A DNA stretch of 64,000 nt, taken from assembly GCA_036403815.1 (NCBI GenBank), contig DASWQH010000055.1:31129-95128 (forward strand), in the 5' to 3' direction. A program made the position numbers and the translations under genes. Position 1 is the first letter of the stretch; each line of letters opens with the position of its first letter. The stretch is from JACVRN01 sp036403815. Lineage in GTDB: Bacteria > Acidobacteriota > Blastocatellia > Pyrinomonadales > Pyrinomonadaceae. Positions 48,826-57,434 of this stretch are shown one piece after another. Under the pieces are notes generated by a model that saw only the letters and a list, made by a program, of their open reading frames with translations, did not search any database and was not told where the DNA came from.

Positions 48826-49836
48826 TTGGGCATAGAGCCTGAAGTTGAGCGGGAGCGGCTGGCTGCAATCGTCGAGCGTTTTTCGCGGGCGCGGGTTGTG
48901 GTCGTGGGCGATCTGGTCGCAGACCAGTTTCTCTACGGCGAGATCAGTCGGGTGTCGCGCGAAGCGCCCGTCTTCATTCTGCGCCATGAGCGAACGGAGA
49001 CCTTGCCGGGCGGCGCGGCCAACTGCGCCGTTAATCTAGCCTCTTTGGGTGCGCGGGTCGCGCTCGTAGGCGTCCTAGGCGATGACGAGCCAGGCAAAGC
49101 GCTTCTTGAAAAACTTGGGCAAGCTCAGGTTTCATGCGCGAGCATACGCACCGTTGCGGGCAGCCGCACGACGACCAAGGTTCGCGTGCTCGCCGGTCAA
49201 GCTCATTCAACGCGCCAGCAGGTGATTCGCGTTGATTATGAAGACACGCCGCTAGACAATAATGGTGTGCGCGAAGAGTTGCGCGAAAGCCTGCGGCGGG
49301 AATTGAAGGATGCGGATGCGGTAATCATCTCGGATTACAATTACGGCGTGGCGGATGAGGCGATGAGCGAGGTCATACGCGGAGCCTTGCGCGAGCGTCC
49401 GGTTCCAGTGCTAGTGGACTCGCGCTTTCGTCTCTCAAGCTTTCCGAATTTCACTTCGGCCACGCCTAATGAAGATGAAGTCGAGCAGCTTCTTGATAGA
49501 AAATTCACGGAGGCGAGCGCGCTTTCTGAGGCAGGCGTGGTCTTGCGTGAGCGTCTTGGCCTGACTGCGCTCCTCGTCACGCGCGGCGGGCGCGGCATGA
49601 TGCTTTTTGAAGAGGGACGCGAGCCGCTTCAACTCGAAGCTATAGGCGCGCGCCAGCCTGTGGACGGCACGGGCGCAGGCGATACAGTCATCGCCACGTA
49701 CGCGCTATCAATCGCTTCAGGTGCGACCTTTGCCGATGCCGCACGCCTCGCCAATCATGCGGGCGGGCTGGTCGTCATGAAGCGCGGCACAGCAGCGATT
49801 GACAGCGCAGAGCTTCTGCACAGCATCCGGCAATGA
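48826..49836 (+). CDS. rfaE1: D-glycero-beta-D-manno-heptose-7-phosphate kinase
   Basis: 336 residues from TTG at 48826, backed by GGAGGAGG (48814-48821). PfkB-family sugar kinase: RVVVVGDLVADQFLYGEISR, the substrate region LPGGAANCAVNLASLGARV, and the anion hole and base in DGTGAGDTVIATYAL. These are the signatures of the first domain of HldE (RfaE). The adenylyltransferase half is a separate gene at 49946, so this organism has the split arrangement. It phosphorylates heptose-7-phosphate at C1. Confidence 0.93.
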   Translation: MGIEPEVERERLAAIVERFSRARVVVVGDLVADQFLYGEISRVSREAPVFILRHERTETLPGGAANCAVNLASLGARVALVGVLGDDEPGKALLEKLGQAQVSCASIRTVAGSRTTTKVRVLAGQAHSTRQQVIRVDYEDTPLDNNGVREELRESLRRELKDADAVIISDYNYGVADEAMSEVIRGALRERPVPVLVDSRFRLSSFPNFTSATPNEDEVEQLLDRKFTEASALSEAGVVLRERLGLTALLVTRGGRGMMLFEEGREPLQLEAIGARQPVDGTGAGDTVIATYALSIASGATFADAARLANHAGGLVVMKRGTAAIDSAELLHSIRQ

Positions 49837-49840
49837 AATG

Positions 49841-49935
49841 GGTGCGGGGTGTCAGGTGCCGTGTGGCGGTAGAAGAAAGTCAACTGGTTTTTCTTTCGAC
49901 CCGCACCCGGCACCCGGCACCTGACACCCGACACC
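49841..49935. repeat. Heptamer inverted repeat (GGTGTCA / GGTGCCG type)
   Basis: Left arm 49841-49872 pairs imperfectly with 49899-49935. Words are GGTGTCG, GGTGTCA and GGTGCCG; the right arm has about one 7-nt unit more than the left. The repeat ends 10 bp before the rfaE2 ATG, with no Shine-Dalgarno sequence between. Confidence 0.82.
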
Positions 49936-49945
49936 TTCTTTAGAT

Positions 49946-50449
49946 ATGAACGATCCGGCGACTCGTATCCTAGACCGTAACCGCTTGATTGCGCGTGTGG
50001 CGATTGCGCGTAAGCGCGGCGCGCAAGTTGTGCTCGCTAACGGCTGCTTCGACATACTTCATGTAGGGCATGTGCGTTATCTGGAGGGTGCCAGGGCGCT
50101 CGGCGACCTGCTGGTGGTTGGGATAAATTCTGATGAGCAGGTCAGGGCGCTCAAGGGCGAGGGACGCCCGCTTGTGCCGGAGCGGGAGCGCGCCGAGTTG
50201 GTGGCGGCGCTGCGCGTGGTGGATTTCGTGACCGTTTTTCAAGAGCCGACTGTGGAATCCCTTCTGCGCGCTATTCGCCCGGACATTCACGCCAAGGGGA
50301 CGGATTACACGGAAGAGACCGTTCCGGAGCGCGACGTGGTACGATCACTCGGAGGGCGCGTGGCAATTGTAGGCGATCCCAAACAGCATTCGACCTCCGA
50401 GATGCTGAAAGTTCTGTCACAAGGTTCTTCGAGCAACGATGAGGGCTGA
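49946..50449 (+). CDS. rfaE2: D-glycero-beta-D-manno-heptose 1-phosphate adenylyltransferase
   Basis: 167 residues, the second domain of HldE as a stand-alone protein. The cytidylyltransferase-fold motif is LANGCFDILHVGHVRYL (HxGH), with VVGINSDEQVRALKGEGRP, VPERERAELVAALRVVDFV and the C-terminal HSTSEMLKVL. It makes ADP-heptose from heptose-1-phosphate and ATP, completing the pathway with gmhB and rfaE1. No ribosome-binding site; the hairpin 49841-49935 lies directly ahead. Confidence 0.94.
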   Translation: MNDPATRILDRNRLIARVAIARKRGAQVVLANGCFDILHVGHVRYLEGARALGDLLVVGINSDEQVRALKGEGRPLVPERERAELVAALRVVDFVTVFQEPTVESLLRAIRPDIHAKGTDYTEETVPERDVVRSLGGRVAIVGDPKQHSTSEMLKVLSQGSSSNDEG

Positions 50450-50504
50450 AGCTTTCGTACACAAGCGCAGTTCAGGCTCGAAACTTTCTCAAAGAGGAGT
50501 AAGC

Positions 50505-50996
50505 ATGATGAATAAAAGAAGGCGCGGGGCACACTTTTTCTCTGCTCTTCTGCTGGTCGTCACAGCGGCAGCCGTGCCCCTTTCGACGCCCGGCGCTTTT
50601 TCTTCTATACAGAAAAAGTTCGACCCTGAAGGCCAGTTCAACCCTTTGGGCAATCCGCCTAAAGGGCTGGAGGAGGTCGCAAGCATAGACCTTTTCCGCA
50701 GTGGTCGTAATCGCCCATTCACGAGCCACACGCATTCCGGCGTCGTGACAACACGCGGGGTAGTTTACCGCTTCCAAACCATCTCGGTCAGCCAGAACAA
50801 CTTCACCTTCACGACGCGCGCCAGAGGAGGCGTTAGTTACCGCTTCGCTGGCCGCTTCCTTAAAGGCGGAGTCTATGCCGAGATGGATTCAACCCTCTGG
50901 GATCAGCCCCTGCTGGAAGGGACACTGACCAAATTCAAAAACGGCAAAAAGGTCGCCGAATCCCGGATGCGTTTTAGCTACTTCGGGGGAACATGA
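50505..50996 (+). CDS. Small exported protein of unknown function in the LPS cluster
   Basis: 163 residues from ATG at 50505, which has GAGGAG 7 nt upstream; an in-frame start at 50439 would overlap rfaE2 and lacks a site. Signal peptide about 1-33 (FSALLLVVTAAAVPLSTPGA). The mature part is beta-rich: VVTTRGVVYRFQTISVSQNN, FTFTTRARGGVSYRFAG and FLKGGVYAEMDSTLWDQPLL. I do not recognise the family. Its place between heptose genes suggests envelope function, nothing more. Confidence 0.6.
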   Translation: MMNKRRRGAHFFSALLLVVTAAAVPLSTPGAFSSIQKKFDPEGQFNPLGNPPKGLEEVASIDLFRSGRNRPFTSHTHSGVVTTRGVVYRFQTISVSQNNFTFTTRARGGVSYRFAGRFLKGGVYAEMDSTLWDQPLLEGTLTKFKNGKKVAESRMRFSYFGGT

Positions 50997-51006
50997 TAAA
51001 AATAGT

Positions 51007-51082
51007 GCAGAAGTCAGAATGCAGAATGATGAATGAAAAGCTTTTGGCTAGTTAATTCATCATTCTGCATTCTGACTTCTGC
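51007..51082. repeat. Heptamer inverted repeat (GCAGAAG type)
   Basis: Arms 51007-51034 and 51055-51082, perfect over 28 bp, 20-nt loop. Same words as 41650 and 60176. It stands 10 bp after the previous stop and 10 bp before the next ATG. Confidence 0.95.
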
Positions 51083-51092
51083 CTTTGCTTTT

Positions 51093-52169
51093 ATGCGGAT
51101 TCTCATAGTCAAACTGGGGAGTATAGGGGACATAGTTCATACGTTGCCGTCGCTGGCAGCCATCAGGCGTGCCCTGCCGCGCGCAGCAATTAGCTGGGTA
51201 GTAGAAAAACGTGCGGCGGAGATTTTGAGGGACAACCCGCTTTTGAAAAGCCTCATCGAAGTCGACACGAAGGCATTGAGGCGCTGGCCGTCGTCTGGGG
51301 AGACGCTGCAGGCACCGCGCCAGCAGTTACGTCGGCTACGCGCCTCATCCTTCGATTCCGCCTTAGACTTCCAGGGACTTCTTAAATCCGCAACTATCGC
51401 CAGACTGTCGGGCGCGACCCGCATCTATGGTTTCGCGCGGCCTGCTTTACGCGAGCCTGCCAGCCGCCTGCTGCTCTCCAAAACCGTCCGCGTGCCGCCG
51501 CGCACCCATGTCATCGTAAAAAATCTTACACTGGCAGCCGGGGCATTGGGTATTTCTGTCCCGACCAGCCCCGAAGAGTTCGAGTTTCCCATCAGCCTCA
51601 CGCGCGAGCATGAAGTGGAGGCTGAGGTGGCAGCTGACTGGACTGGCGGGCATCACGCGATACTGAATCCGGGCGGGGGCTGGCCTACGAAGCTATGGAG
51701 CGCGGAACGATTCGGTCAGCTAGCCGACCGCCTCTGGACGGAATTTGGCCTCCACTCGATTGTCACCTATGGGCCGGGCGAACAGGAGCTGGCCGAAAAA
51801 GTTTTGCAGGCGAGTTGCTCCGGCAGAGCGCGCGCTTGTGACATCTCCCTGAAAGGCTTTTACGCTCTGGCTCGTGCCGCAAGCCTCTACGTCGGAGGCG
51901 ATACGGGGCCGACTCACCTCGCGGTTGCCGCCGGAGCGCCCATCGTCGGACTGTTCGGGCCGACCGAGTGGTGGAGAAACGGAAGTCCACGCCCTGCGGA
52001 TGTCTGCGTCGAGCGCAACGACATAGACTGCCGCACGGATTGTCATCGTCGCGCCTGCTCAAACTGGATATGCATGGACATAGAGGTCGAGCGGGTCGTG
52101 GAAGCAGTTGCACACAGGCTTGGCCGCGAAGACAAACTCGTTCAATTGGAGAGCAACGGCGTTGCTTAA
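51093..52169 (+). CDS. waaC: Glycosyltransferase family 9, heptosyltransferase I-like
   Basis: 358 residues from ATG at 51093. An in-frame ATG at 51033 would only translate the inverted repeat. MRILIVKLGSIGDIVHTLPS is the WaaC N-terminus. The donor site shows AILNPGGGWPTKLWSAERFG and VGGDTGPTHLAVAAGAPIVG followed by LFGPTEWWRNG. It would add the first heptose to Kdo of the LPS core. A Cys cluster near the C-terminus (DCRTDCHRRACSNWIC) is larger than usual. The methyltransferase-like gene follows with an overlap. Confidence 0.87.
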   Translation: MRILIVKLGSIGDIVHTLPSLAAIRRALPRAAISWVVEKRAAEILRDNPLLKSLIEVDTKALRRWPSSGETLQAPRQQLRRLRASSFDSALDFQGLLKSATIARLSGATRIYGFARPALREPASRLLLSKTVRVPPRTHVIVKNLTLAAGALGISVPTSPEEFEFPISLTREHEVEAEVAADWTGGHHAILNPGGGWPTKLWSAERFGQLADRLWTEFGLHSIVTYGPGEQELAEKVLQASCSGRARACDISLKGFYALARAASLYVGGDTGPTHLAVAAGAPIVGLFGPTEWWRNGSPRPADVCVERNDIDCRTDCHRRACSNWICMDIEVERVVEAVAHRLGREDKLVQLESNGVA

Positions 52170-52716
52170 AGAAGGCTCATGGGTGCAGCGATGGCGTGTG
52201 CCGCTAGGGTTCCTGTGCGGCGTGGCTTTCGTAGTGCTGGCAAGACCCCGCCCCGTAACATTAGCGGCGGGCGGCGCGGTGGCTCTGCTGGGACTGGGCT
52301 TGCGCGCGTGGGCTGCCGGTCATATCAGGAAAAATTCTGCGCTCGCTACCTCCGGCCCCTACGCCTACAGTCGCAATCCTCTTTACCTTGGAAGCTTTCT
52401 GCTTGGCCTTGGGTTTACCATCGCGGCGGGGCAAATCATTCTGGGGCTTCTCTTCGTAGCCCTCTTTCTGGGCATCTATTTGCCCGTCATGCGCGTCGAA
52501 GCAGCGACACTCTCCCAACTTTTCGGCGAAGATTACACACGATATGCGCAGGCCGTTCCCCTCTTCTTCCCGCGTCTCATGCCCTATAGAGATGCCCGGA
52601 CGAGCGGCGCAAAGTTCGATGCCGAATTATATTTGAGATACCGTGAATATCAGGCGGCAATCGGGCTTGTAGTAGCCTGGGGGTTGCTGGCGCTCAAGGC
52701 TGTTTTTGTGAAGTGA
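52162..52716 (+). CDS. Isoprenylcysteine carboxyl methyltransferase-like membrane protein
   Basis: 184 residues from TTG at 52162 (GGAGAG 8 nt upstream, overlapping the waaC-like stop); an ATG at 52108 would overlap by 62 bp. Four to five membrane helices. ALATSGPYAYSRNPLYLGSF is the conserved G-PY-x-x-RNP-Y motif for SAM binding, and FGEDYTRYAQAVPLFFPR the second motif (E-x-x-Y). Bacterial members methylate lipids or other membrane substrates. Position in the LPS cluster hints at lipid modification; the substrate is unknown. Confidence 0.8.
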   Translation: MLKEGSWVQRWRVPLGFLCGVAFVVLARPRPVTLAAGGAVALLGLGLRAWAAGHIRKNSALATSGPYAYSRNPLYLGSFLLGLGFTIAAGQIILGLLFVALFLGIYLPVMRVEAATLSQLFGEDYTRYAQAVPLFFPRLMPYRDARTSGAKFDAELYLRYREYQAAIGLVVAWGLLALKAVFVK

Positions 52717-53597
52717 AGTTGCTGAGAATGAAACTCGCTCGCGTTCCAATTTTCTGTATCGCTTTCATTATTTTGCTGACTCTAGTCCCGGCGCTCGCGC
52801 GTGTGGACGAGCGCGCAAGGGTGGACGGCACCCCGCTGCCTTTCGACCCTGCGGAGGAGTCCGTTTACGAAGCGGAGTTCTCAAGGTCGCTCCTCAGAGG
52901 CATCAACATCGCAACGCTGCGCTTTACGGCCACACGCGAAAGCACTGCGACCACACCCGGAAAAGAGAATCTCTCAAATCTGCGCTTCACGGCAGAGGCC
53001 GAATCCAAGGGGCTGTTTCCGAAGCTCTTCTCCGGCTTAAGATTTCGCCAGCGCATTGAATCCATTGTCGAGCCGCAATCTTTCAACGCTCTGCGCACCG
53101 TCAAGCTGGACGAGCAGGGCAACCGTAAGCGCACGAGCGAAGCCGTCTTCGATCTCAAACAGCGCCGCGTGACCTGGACGGAGCGCAATCCGAACGACCC
53201 TACGAGCCAGCCGCGCACAGTCACCTCTGAATTCAGCGGCACCGTTCAAGACCTGGCGTCCGTCTTCTATTTCGTTCGCACGCAGCCGCTCGTGCCCGGA
53301 AAAAATTTCGAGGTGCTCGTCTCAGATTCAGGCCGCGTCTATCGCATGCCCGTTCGCGTCGGCGAGAAGAAGATGATGAAGACCTTGCTCGGCGAGGTGG
53401 AGACCGTGCGCGTTGACCCGGAGCTTTTCGGCGAAGACCGCCTGGTTCGAGGCAAAGGGCAAATCACCATCTGGTTTACGACCGACGCGCGCCACATCCC
53501 CGTTCGCGCGCAGATTAGACACGAGATGGGCACATTGGATATCACTCTTAAAAGCATAACCAACGGCGCATCCGGCGGGCGGTCTTCCGGTAAGTAA
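52713..53597 (+). CDS. DUF3108 domain protein, exported
   Basis: 294 residues from GTG at 52713 (4-bp overlap with the previous stop); ATG at 52728 is possible. Signal peptide about 1-30. DUF3108 pattern: ESVYEAEFSRSLLRGINIAT, KLFSGLRFRQRIESIVEPQS, VQDLASVFYFVRTQPLVPGK and GQITIWFTTDARHIPVRAQI. The family is periplasmic or outer-membrane-associated, of unknown role, often near LPS or lipid genes, as here. Last gene of the LPS cluster. Confidence 0.82.
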   Translation: MKLLRMKLARVPIFCIAFIILLTLVPALARVDERARVDGTPLPFDPAEESVYEAEFSRSLLRGINIATLRFTATRESTATTPGKENLSNLRFTAEAESKGLFPKLFSGLRFRQRIESIVEPQSFNALRTVKLDEQGNRKRTSEAVFDLKQRRVTWTERNPNDPTSQPRTVTSEFSGTVQDLASVFYFVRTQPLVPGKNFEVLVSDSGRVYRMPVRVGEKKMMKTLLGEVETVRVDPELFGEDRLVRGKGQITIWFTTDARHIPVRAQIRHEMGTLDITLKSITNGASGGRSSGK

Positions 53598-53705
53598 GAC
53601 AGGGTGAGAAAAAAGAGTTCGGGTCGTGTTCCGCGTCGTCCCTCTTTTCCAGGCTTGTTATAATCTTGAGGTGTTGCGGGCACGTCCATACGACATCTGC
53701 GCCAT

Positions 53706-56700
53706 TCACTTCTGTGGAATCGGAGTGGCGCTCAGAGTCGCATCGTACTCTTTATCAAGAAGACTCTTCAGGTCATCCTGGCTCAGGATAGGATTCAGAT
53801 TGATTCCAAGGACTTGAAGCCCTGTCGCCTGTTCAACCTCAGCGATCACTTCTGAAGGCGTGGCCGTTAAAGTGCGCTCCAACATCTCGGCGCTCCATAG
53901 CTGAACCGTCTTATCCTCCCCCCCAGATACAAGCCACTTGCCGTCCGTACTGAAAGCCACTACAAAGGGCGCGTTATTGTGAATGTGAAGCTCCAGATAA
54001 TTCTCGTCCGACAGTTTATCGAGCGACCGAAGGCGCACGGTCTTACCGGCGGAAGCGAGCCAGCGCCCGTCCGGGCTAAACACTACGCTTGTGACAGCCC
54101 CAAAATCCGAAAGCTTGCGAATCTCTTTACCGTTCGCTACATCCCAGAACTGGATTTTGCCCGAACCTCCGCTAACCAGCAGTTTCCCGTCCGGACTAAA
54201 GGTGAGGCTTGCTGCCAGCCAGTTATCGGAGCTTGGTGACGACGGGTCATTGCTGGAGATGGAGAATTTCTCTTTATCTTTCTCCACATCCCATACCAGA
54301 ATCTTTTTATTGCTGCCTATGGCAAGCAGTTTTCCGTCAGGACTAAAGGCCACGCTCGCAATACTATCGTCCTTTATGGTAAGAGGGAAAACTCGCCTCT
54401 GCCTGCCTGTCTCCGCATCCCATAATGCGGCATAATCATTGCCGCCTGCCGATGCGATAAGCTTCCCGTCGGGACTCAGAGCAATGCCGTAGATGATTGA
54501 GGCATGCCCTTGGAACCGAAGAATCTCTTTGCCCTTTTCCACGTCCCAGAGCAGAATCGTTCTGTCGAAGTCAGATGATACGAGACGCTTGCCGTCGCGG
54601 CTAAAAGCGATGCCAGTGATTCTCCCCTTATGCCCGGAGAGCAAGCGCAGTTGTCTGCCCGTCATCATGTCCTGGAGGATGATGGTGTTGTCCGCACGCC
54701 CGATGGCAATTGACTGCCCGGCAGGGCTTAATGCGACTGCTCTTGAAATGCCTTCGAAGTCTAAAGAAAGTGGACGAGGAATATCCCACACTCGTAAGGA
54801 TTGATCTATACCCATGACTGCCAGCCGACCGTTGGCGCTGAAGGCGATGGTCTTCCTGGTAATACTGCGGCTACTGGTATGCTCGGTGTCCTGATCCCTG
54901 AGTATCAAGCTTTCCTTACCCGTCTGGACATTCCACAGCCGGACGGTGTTGTCCTGCCTGGTGTAAGCGAGGAATCCGTCGGAGCCGAAGGCAAGCCCGG
55001 TAATTAATCTATCGGTCAGCGAAAGGCGCGGGGCATCTCCTTTGCCTTCAACATCCAACACCACAATTCTGTCACTATCACCCATTGCGATAAAGCGATT
55101 ATCGGGGCTAAAGGCGAGGTAATCGACACGGTTGGTCCTGTTCGGAGAAATGCGAAGCACTACGCCCGTCTCTACATTCCACACCGTAATGGAATTTTCC
55201 ATACTGAGTACGGCATCTACGGATGCGAGTAAACGCCTGTCAGGGCTGAAAACAATGTTCGCAATCCTTTGTTGATTTCCGGCGAGAGTACGAAGTTCTT
55301 TACCGGTCTCGGCGTCGCGAAGCCTGATGACTTTGCCGTCAATGGTTGCCGCAAGCGGTCGCCCGCCCGAAGACATCGTCGTATTATCCTGCGCGCCGGT
55401 TGAAGGCTGTAGTTGTTTGCCGGTCTCAACGCTCCAGGACTTGATGCTGCCATTATAATTCCCGCCGAAAAGTCGCCGCCCATCAGCGCTGAAAAAGATT
55501 TCCCTGATGTCTGCCGCTGCTTTGGGAACTGGTAGACTGCGAAGCTCCTCACCCGTGTCCGCATTTCTTAACTTGATAGTATCAGCGCCTACGACAGCGA
55601 GCAGACGCCCCTCAGGGCTGAAAGCGATTGGCGGTGCGTCAGCGGTAGTATTAGCGCCTACTGTTATAGTGAAAGTGCTCTCGTCACGGCTGGGAGCGAC
55701 TGATGAGTCTTTGGGGCTGCTGCCTTGCGCGCTTGTCCACAAGACTCGCGCTCCCTTTATTTGAGCATCGGCCAGCCGCCTGCGCGTTTCAATGCGATCA
55801 TCTAACAGTAGAGCTTTGGCTAGATAGGATTCCGCCTCAAGCACCTCATTCCTGTTAACAGCATCGTTGGCTGATATTTCTAACTGGCGGGCGTAGCCAA
55901 TCTGGCTCTGCGCTTTTGCTTTTTGGCTCTGCTCTACCGCAACTCTTTTTTGCTCGGTAGCGGTTTGGCTCTGCCCTTGCGCTACCTGTTTCTGCTTTTC
56001 AGCTACCTGCCGCAGGCTGTCCGCTTTTTTTCTCTCTTCATCGGCAATCCGCCGTTGCTTTTCAGCTTCGGCTCTTTGATCTTCGGCGATTTGCTTCAGA
56101 AGCTCCGCATTTTTACCCTGCTCCTTAGCTCTGTTATAAGCCACCTCTGTGAGCCGAGCCGCTTCCAGAGCAAAGACTCTGGCATCGTCCGCTTCCTTAG
56201 TTTGTTGCTTTGCTACGAGGGTCTGCTGCTGTGCCAACTTGGTTTGACGCTCCGCTACGACCGCCCGGTTGATAGCGTAAATCGTGAGGGGTATTAAAAG
56301 AAGCAGGACGGCTACGGTTAAACCAACCGCCGCGCGCTGCAAGCGCTTAGGCCAGTTGACGGGCAGGTGTTCCTTGACCCAGCGATTATCAAATACCTGC
56401 GCGTAGATTGGATTACGAACGCGCAGAGAGTTCTGCTCACGATGTACGACGCCGGAGAGCTTGAGGTGAGTTTTGACGAGTGATTGTTCTTCATCACGAA
56501 CAGTTCGACGGTCGTTGCGAATATCCCTGTAGGTTTCCAGCACGCCCGTTAAATCCGGCGCTCTCTTGGTCAGCATATCGCGTATGAACTGAAGGTTGTT
56601 GTCCTGCTCGCTGCGTTCTCCGAAAAACGTGCTGGCAACCAGAAGCTCAACATCTCTTTCCGTCCAATGGTCGCGCCTCTCGTCTATCATCACCCGGCAG

Positions 56701-57434
56701 AGCCGTTGCGTCAGGTAAGGATGGCCTCCAGTCCATTTCAACACCTGTCGCAGCGCCGCGCGGGCTTCGTCTTCAGCCAGTCCCAGTCCTGCGGCCAGGG
56801 GCAACGCTTCTTCAAATGTCCAGTCGGTCAACTCCACACGCTGGCCTATATTGAAAGGCGTGCGTTGCGGATCGCGTATCAGGTCGCCCGGCGTGGCGAC
56901 GCCTATGAGCACGAATGAGAGACGCTGGAACTGCGGGACATGCGAGCGGGCGTTGTAGAAGTAACGAATCGCAGCAAAAAAATCGTCTGTAAAAGAGAGG
57001 CCGAGCGTGGTGTCTATCTCATCAACAAAGATTACAACGGGCGCGTCTGTCTCCTGCAATAGAAGATCACGGAAAAATAGCGTCAGCCGCTGTGTGATTC
57101 CGAGTTGCGAGTTCGCCTGCCACCACCTGACAACGTCTGTGCTGAGACTTAGTTGATCTTCTATCATGGCGAGCAAGCCCAGATACCATTCTTCGGCAGT
57201 CACCTGCACGCCTATCTGCGTCAGATCAATGATGACGGATTGGATTTTATCTTCGGCCAGCCGCTCGGCGGTATGCACCATGAGGCTCGATTTACCAATC
57301 TGTCGCGGCGAAAGAATATAGGCGAAGCTTCCGGTGCGGCAGAGCGCCAGCAGCTCGTCATCCGCCCGGCGGGGAATATAAAAACCGCTCCCGGCTTGAA
57401 CCGTGCCGCCAACTGTGTAAATGGTTTCAGGCAT
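53706..57434 (-). CDS. AAA-like ATPase fused to a membrane helix, coiled coil and WD40 propellers
   Basis: 1242 residues from ATG at 57434, which overlaps the upstream gene's stop by 8 bp and has GGGAG 7 nt upstream; an ATG at 57494 is less likely. The N-terminal ATPase (about 1-335) is of the 'AAA-like' (AAA_35) type: YILSPRQIGKSSLMVHTAER (P-loop with Ser for the first Gly) and PVVIFVDEIDTT (Walker B). One membrane helix (about 370-390, AAVGLTVAVLLLLIPLTIYA) precedes an alpha-helical Gln/Glu/Lys/Ala coiled coil with recurring QTxxA words (about 395-525). About twelve to fourteen WD40 units follow (about 600-1200), many ending in V-W-D or L-W-D, enough for two propellers. Partner of the TIR protein encoded just upstream. 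Confidence 0.88.
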   Translation of the reverse strand: MPETIYTVGGTVQAGSGFYIPRRADDELLALCRTGSFAYILSPRQIGKSSLMVHTAERLAEDKIQSVIIDLTQIGVQVTAEEWYLGLLAMIEDQLSLSTDVVRWWQANSQLGITQRLTLFFRDLLLQETDAPVVIFVDEIDTTLGLSFTDDFFAAIRYFYNARSHVPQFQRLSFVLIGVATPGDLIRDPQRTPFNIGQRVELTDWTFEEALPLAAGLGLAEDEARAALRQVLKWTGGHPYLTQRLCRVMIDERRDHWTERDVELLVASTFFGERSEQDNNLQFIRDMLTKRAPDLTGVLETYRDIRNDRRTVRDEEQSLVKTHLKLSGVVHREQNSLRVRNPIYAQVFDNRWVKEHLPVNWPKRLQRAAVGLTVAVLLLLIPLTIYAINRAVVAERQTKLAQQQTLVAKQQTKEADDARVFALEAARLTEVAYNRAKEQGKNAELLKQIAEDQRAEAEKQRRIADEERKKADSLRQVAEKQKQVAQGQSQTATEQKRVAVEQSQKAKAQSQIGYARQLEISANDAVNRNEVLEAESYLAKALLLDDRIETRRRLADAQIKGARVLWTSAQGSSPKDSSVAPSRDESTFTITVGANTTADAPPIAFSPEGRLLAVVGADTIKLRNADTGEELRSLPVPKAAADIREIFFSADGRRLFGGNYNGSIKSWSVETGKQLQPSTGAQDNTTMSSGGRPLAATIDGKVIRLRDAETGKELRTLAGNQQRIANIVFSPDRRLLASVDAVLSMENSITVWNVETGVVLRISPNRTNRVDYLAFSPDNRFIAMGDSDRIVVLDVEGKGDAPRLSLTDRLITGLAFGSDGFLAYTRQDNTVRLWNVQTGKESLILRDQDTEHTSSRSITRKTIAFSANGRLAVMGIDQSLRVWDIPRPLSLDFEGISRAVALSPAGQSIAIGRADNTIILQDMMTGRQLRLLSGHKGRITGIAFSRDGKRLVSSDFDRTILLWDVEKGKEILRFQGHASIIYGIALSPDGKLIASAGGNDYAALWDAETGRQRRVFPLTIKDDSIASVAFSPDGKLLAIGSNKKILVWDVEKDKEKFSISSNDPSSPSSDNWLAASLTFSPDGKLLVSGGSGKIQFWDVANGKEIRKLSDFGAVTSVVFSPDGRWLASAGKTVRLRSLDKLSDENYLELHIHNNAPFVVAFSTDGKWLVSGGEDKTVQLWSAEMLERTLTATPSEVIAEVEQATGLQVLGINLNPILSQDDLKSLLDKEYDATLSATPIPQK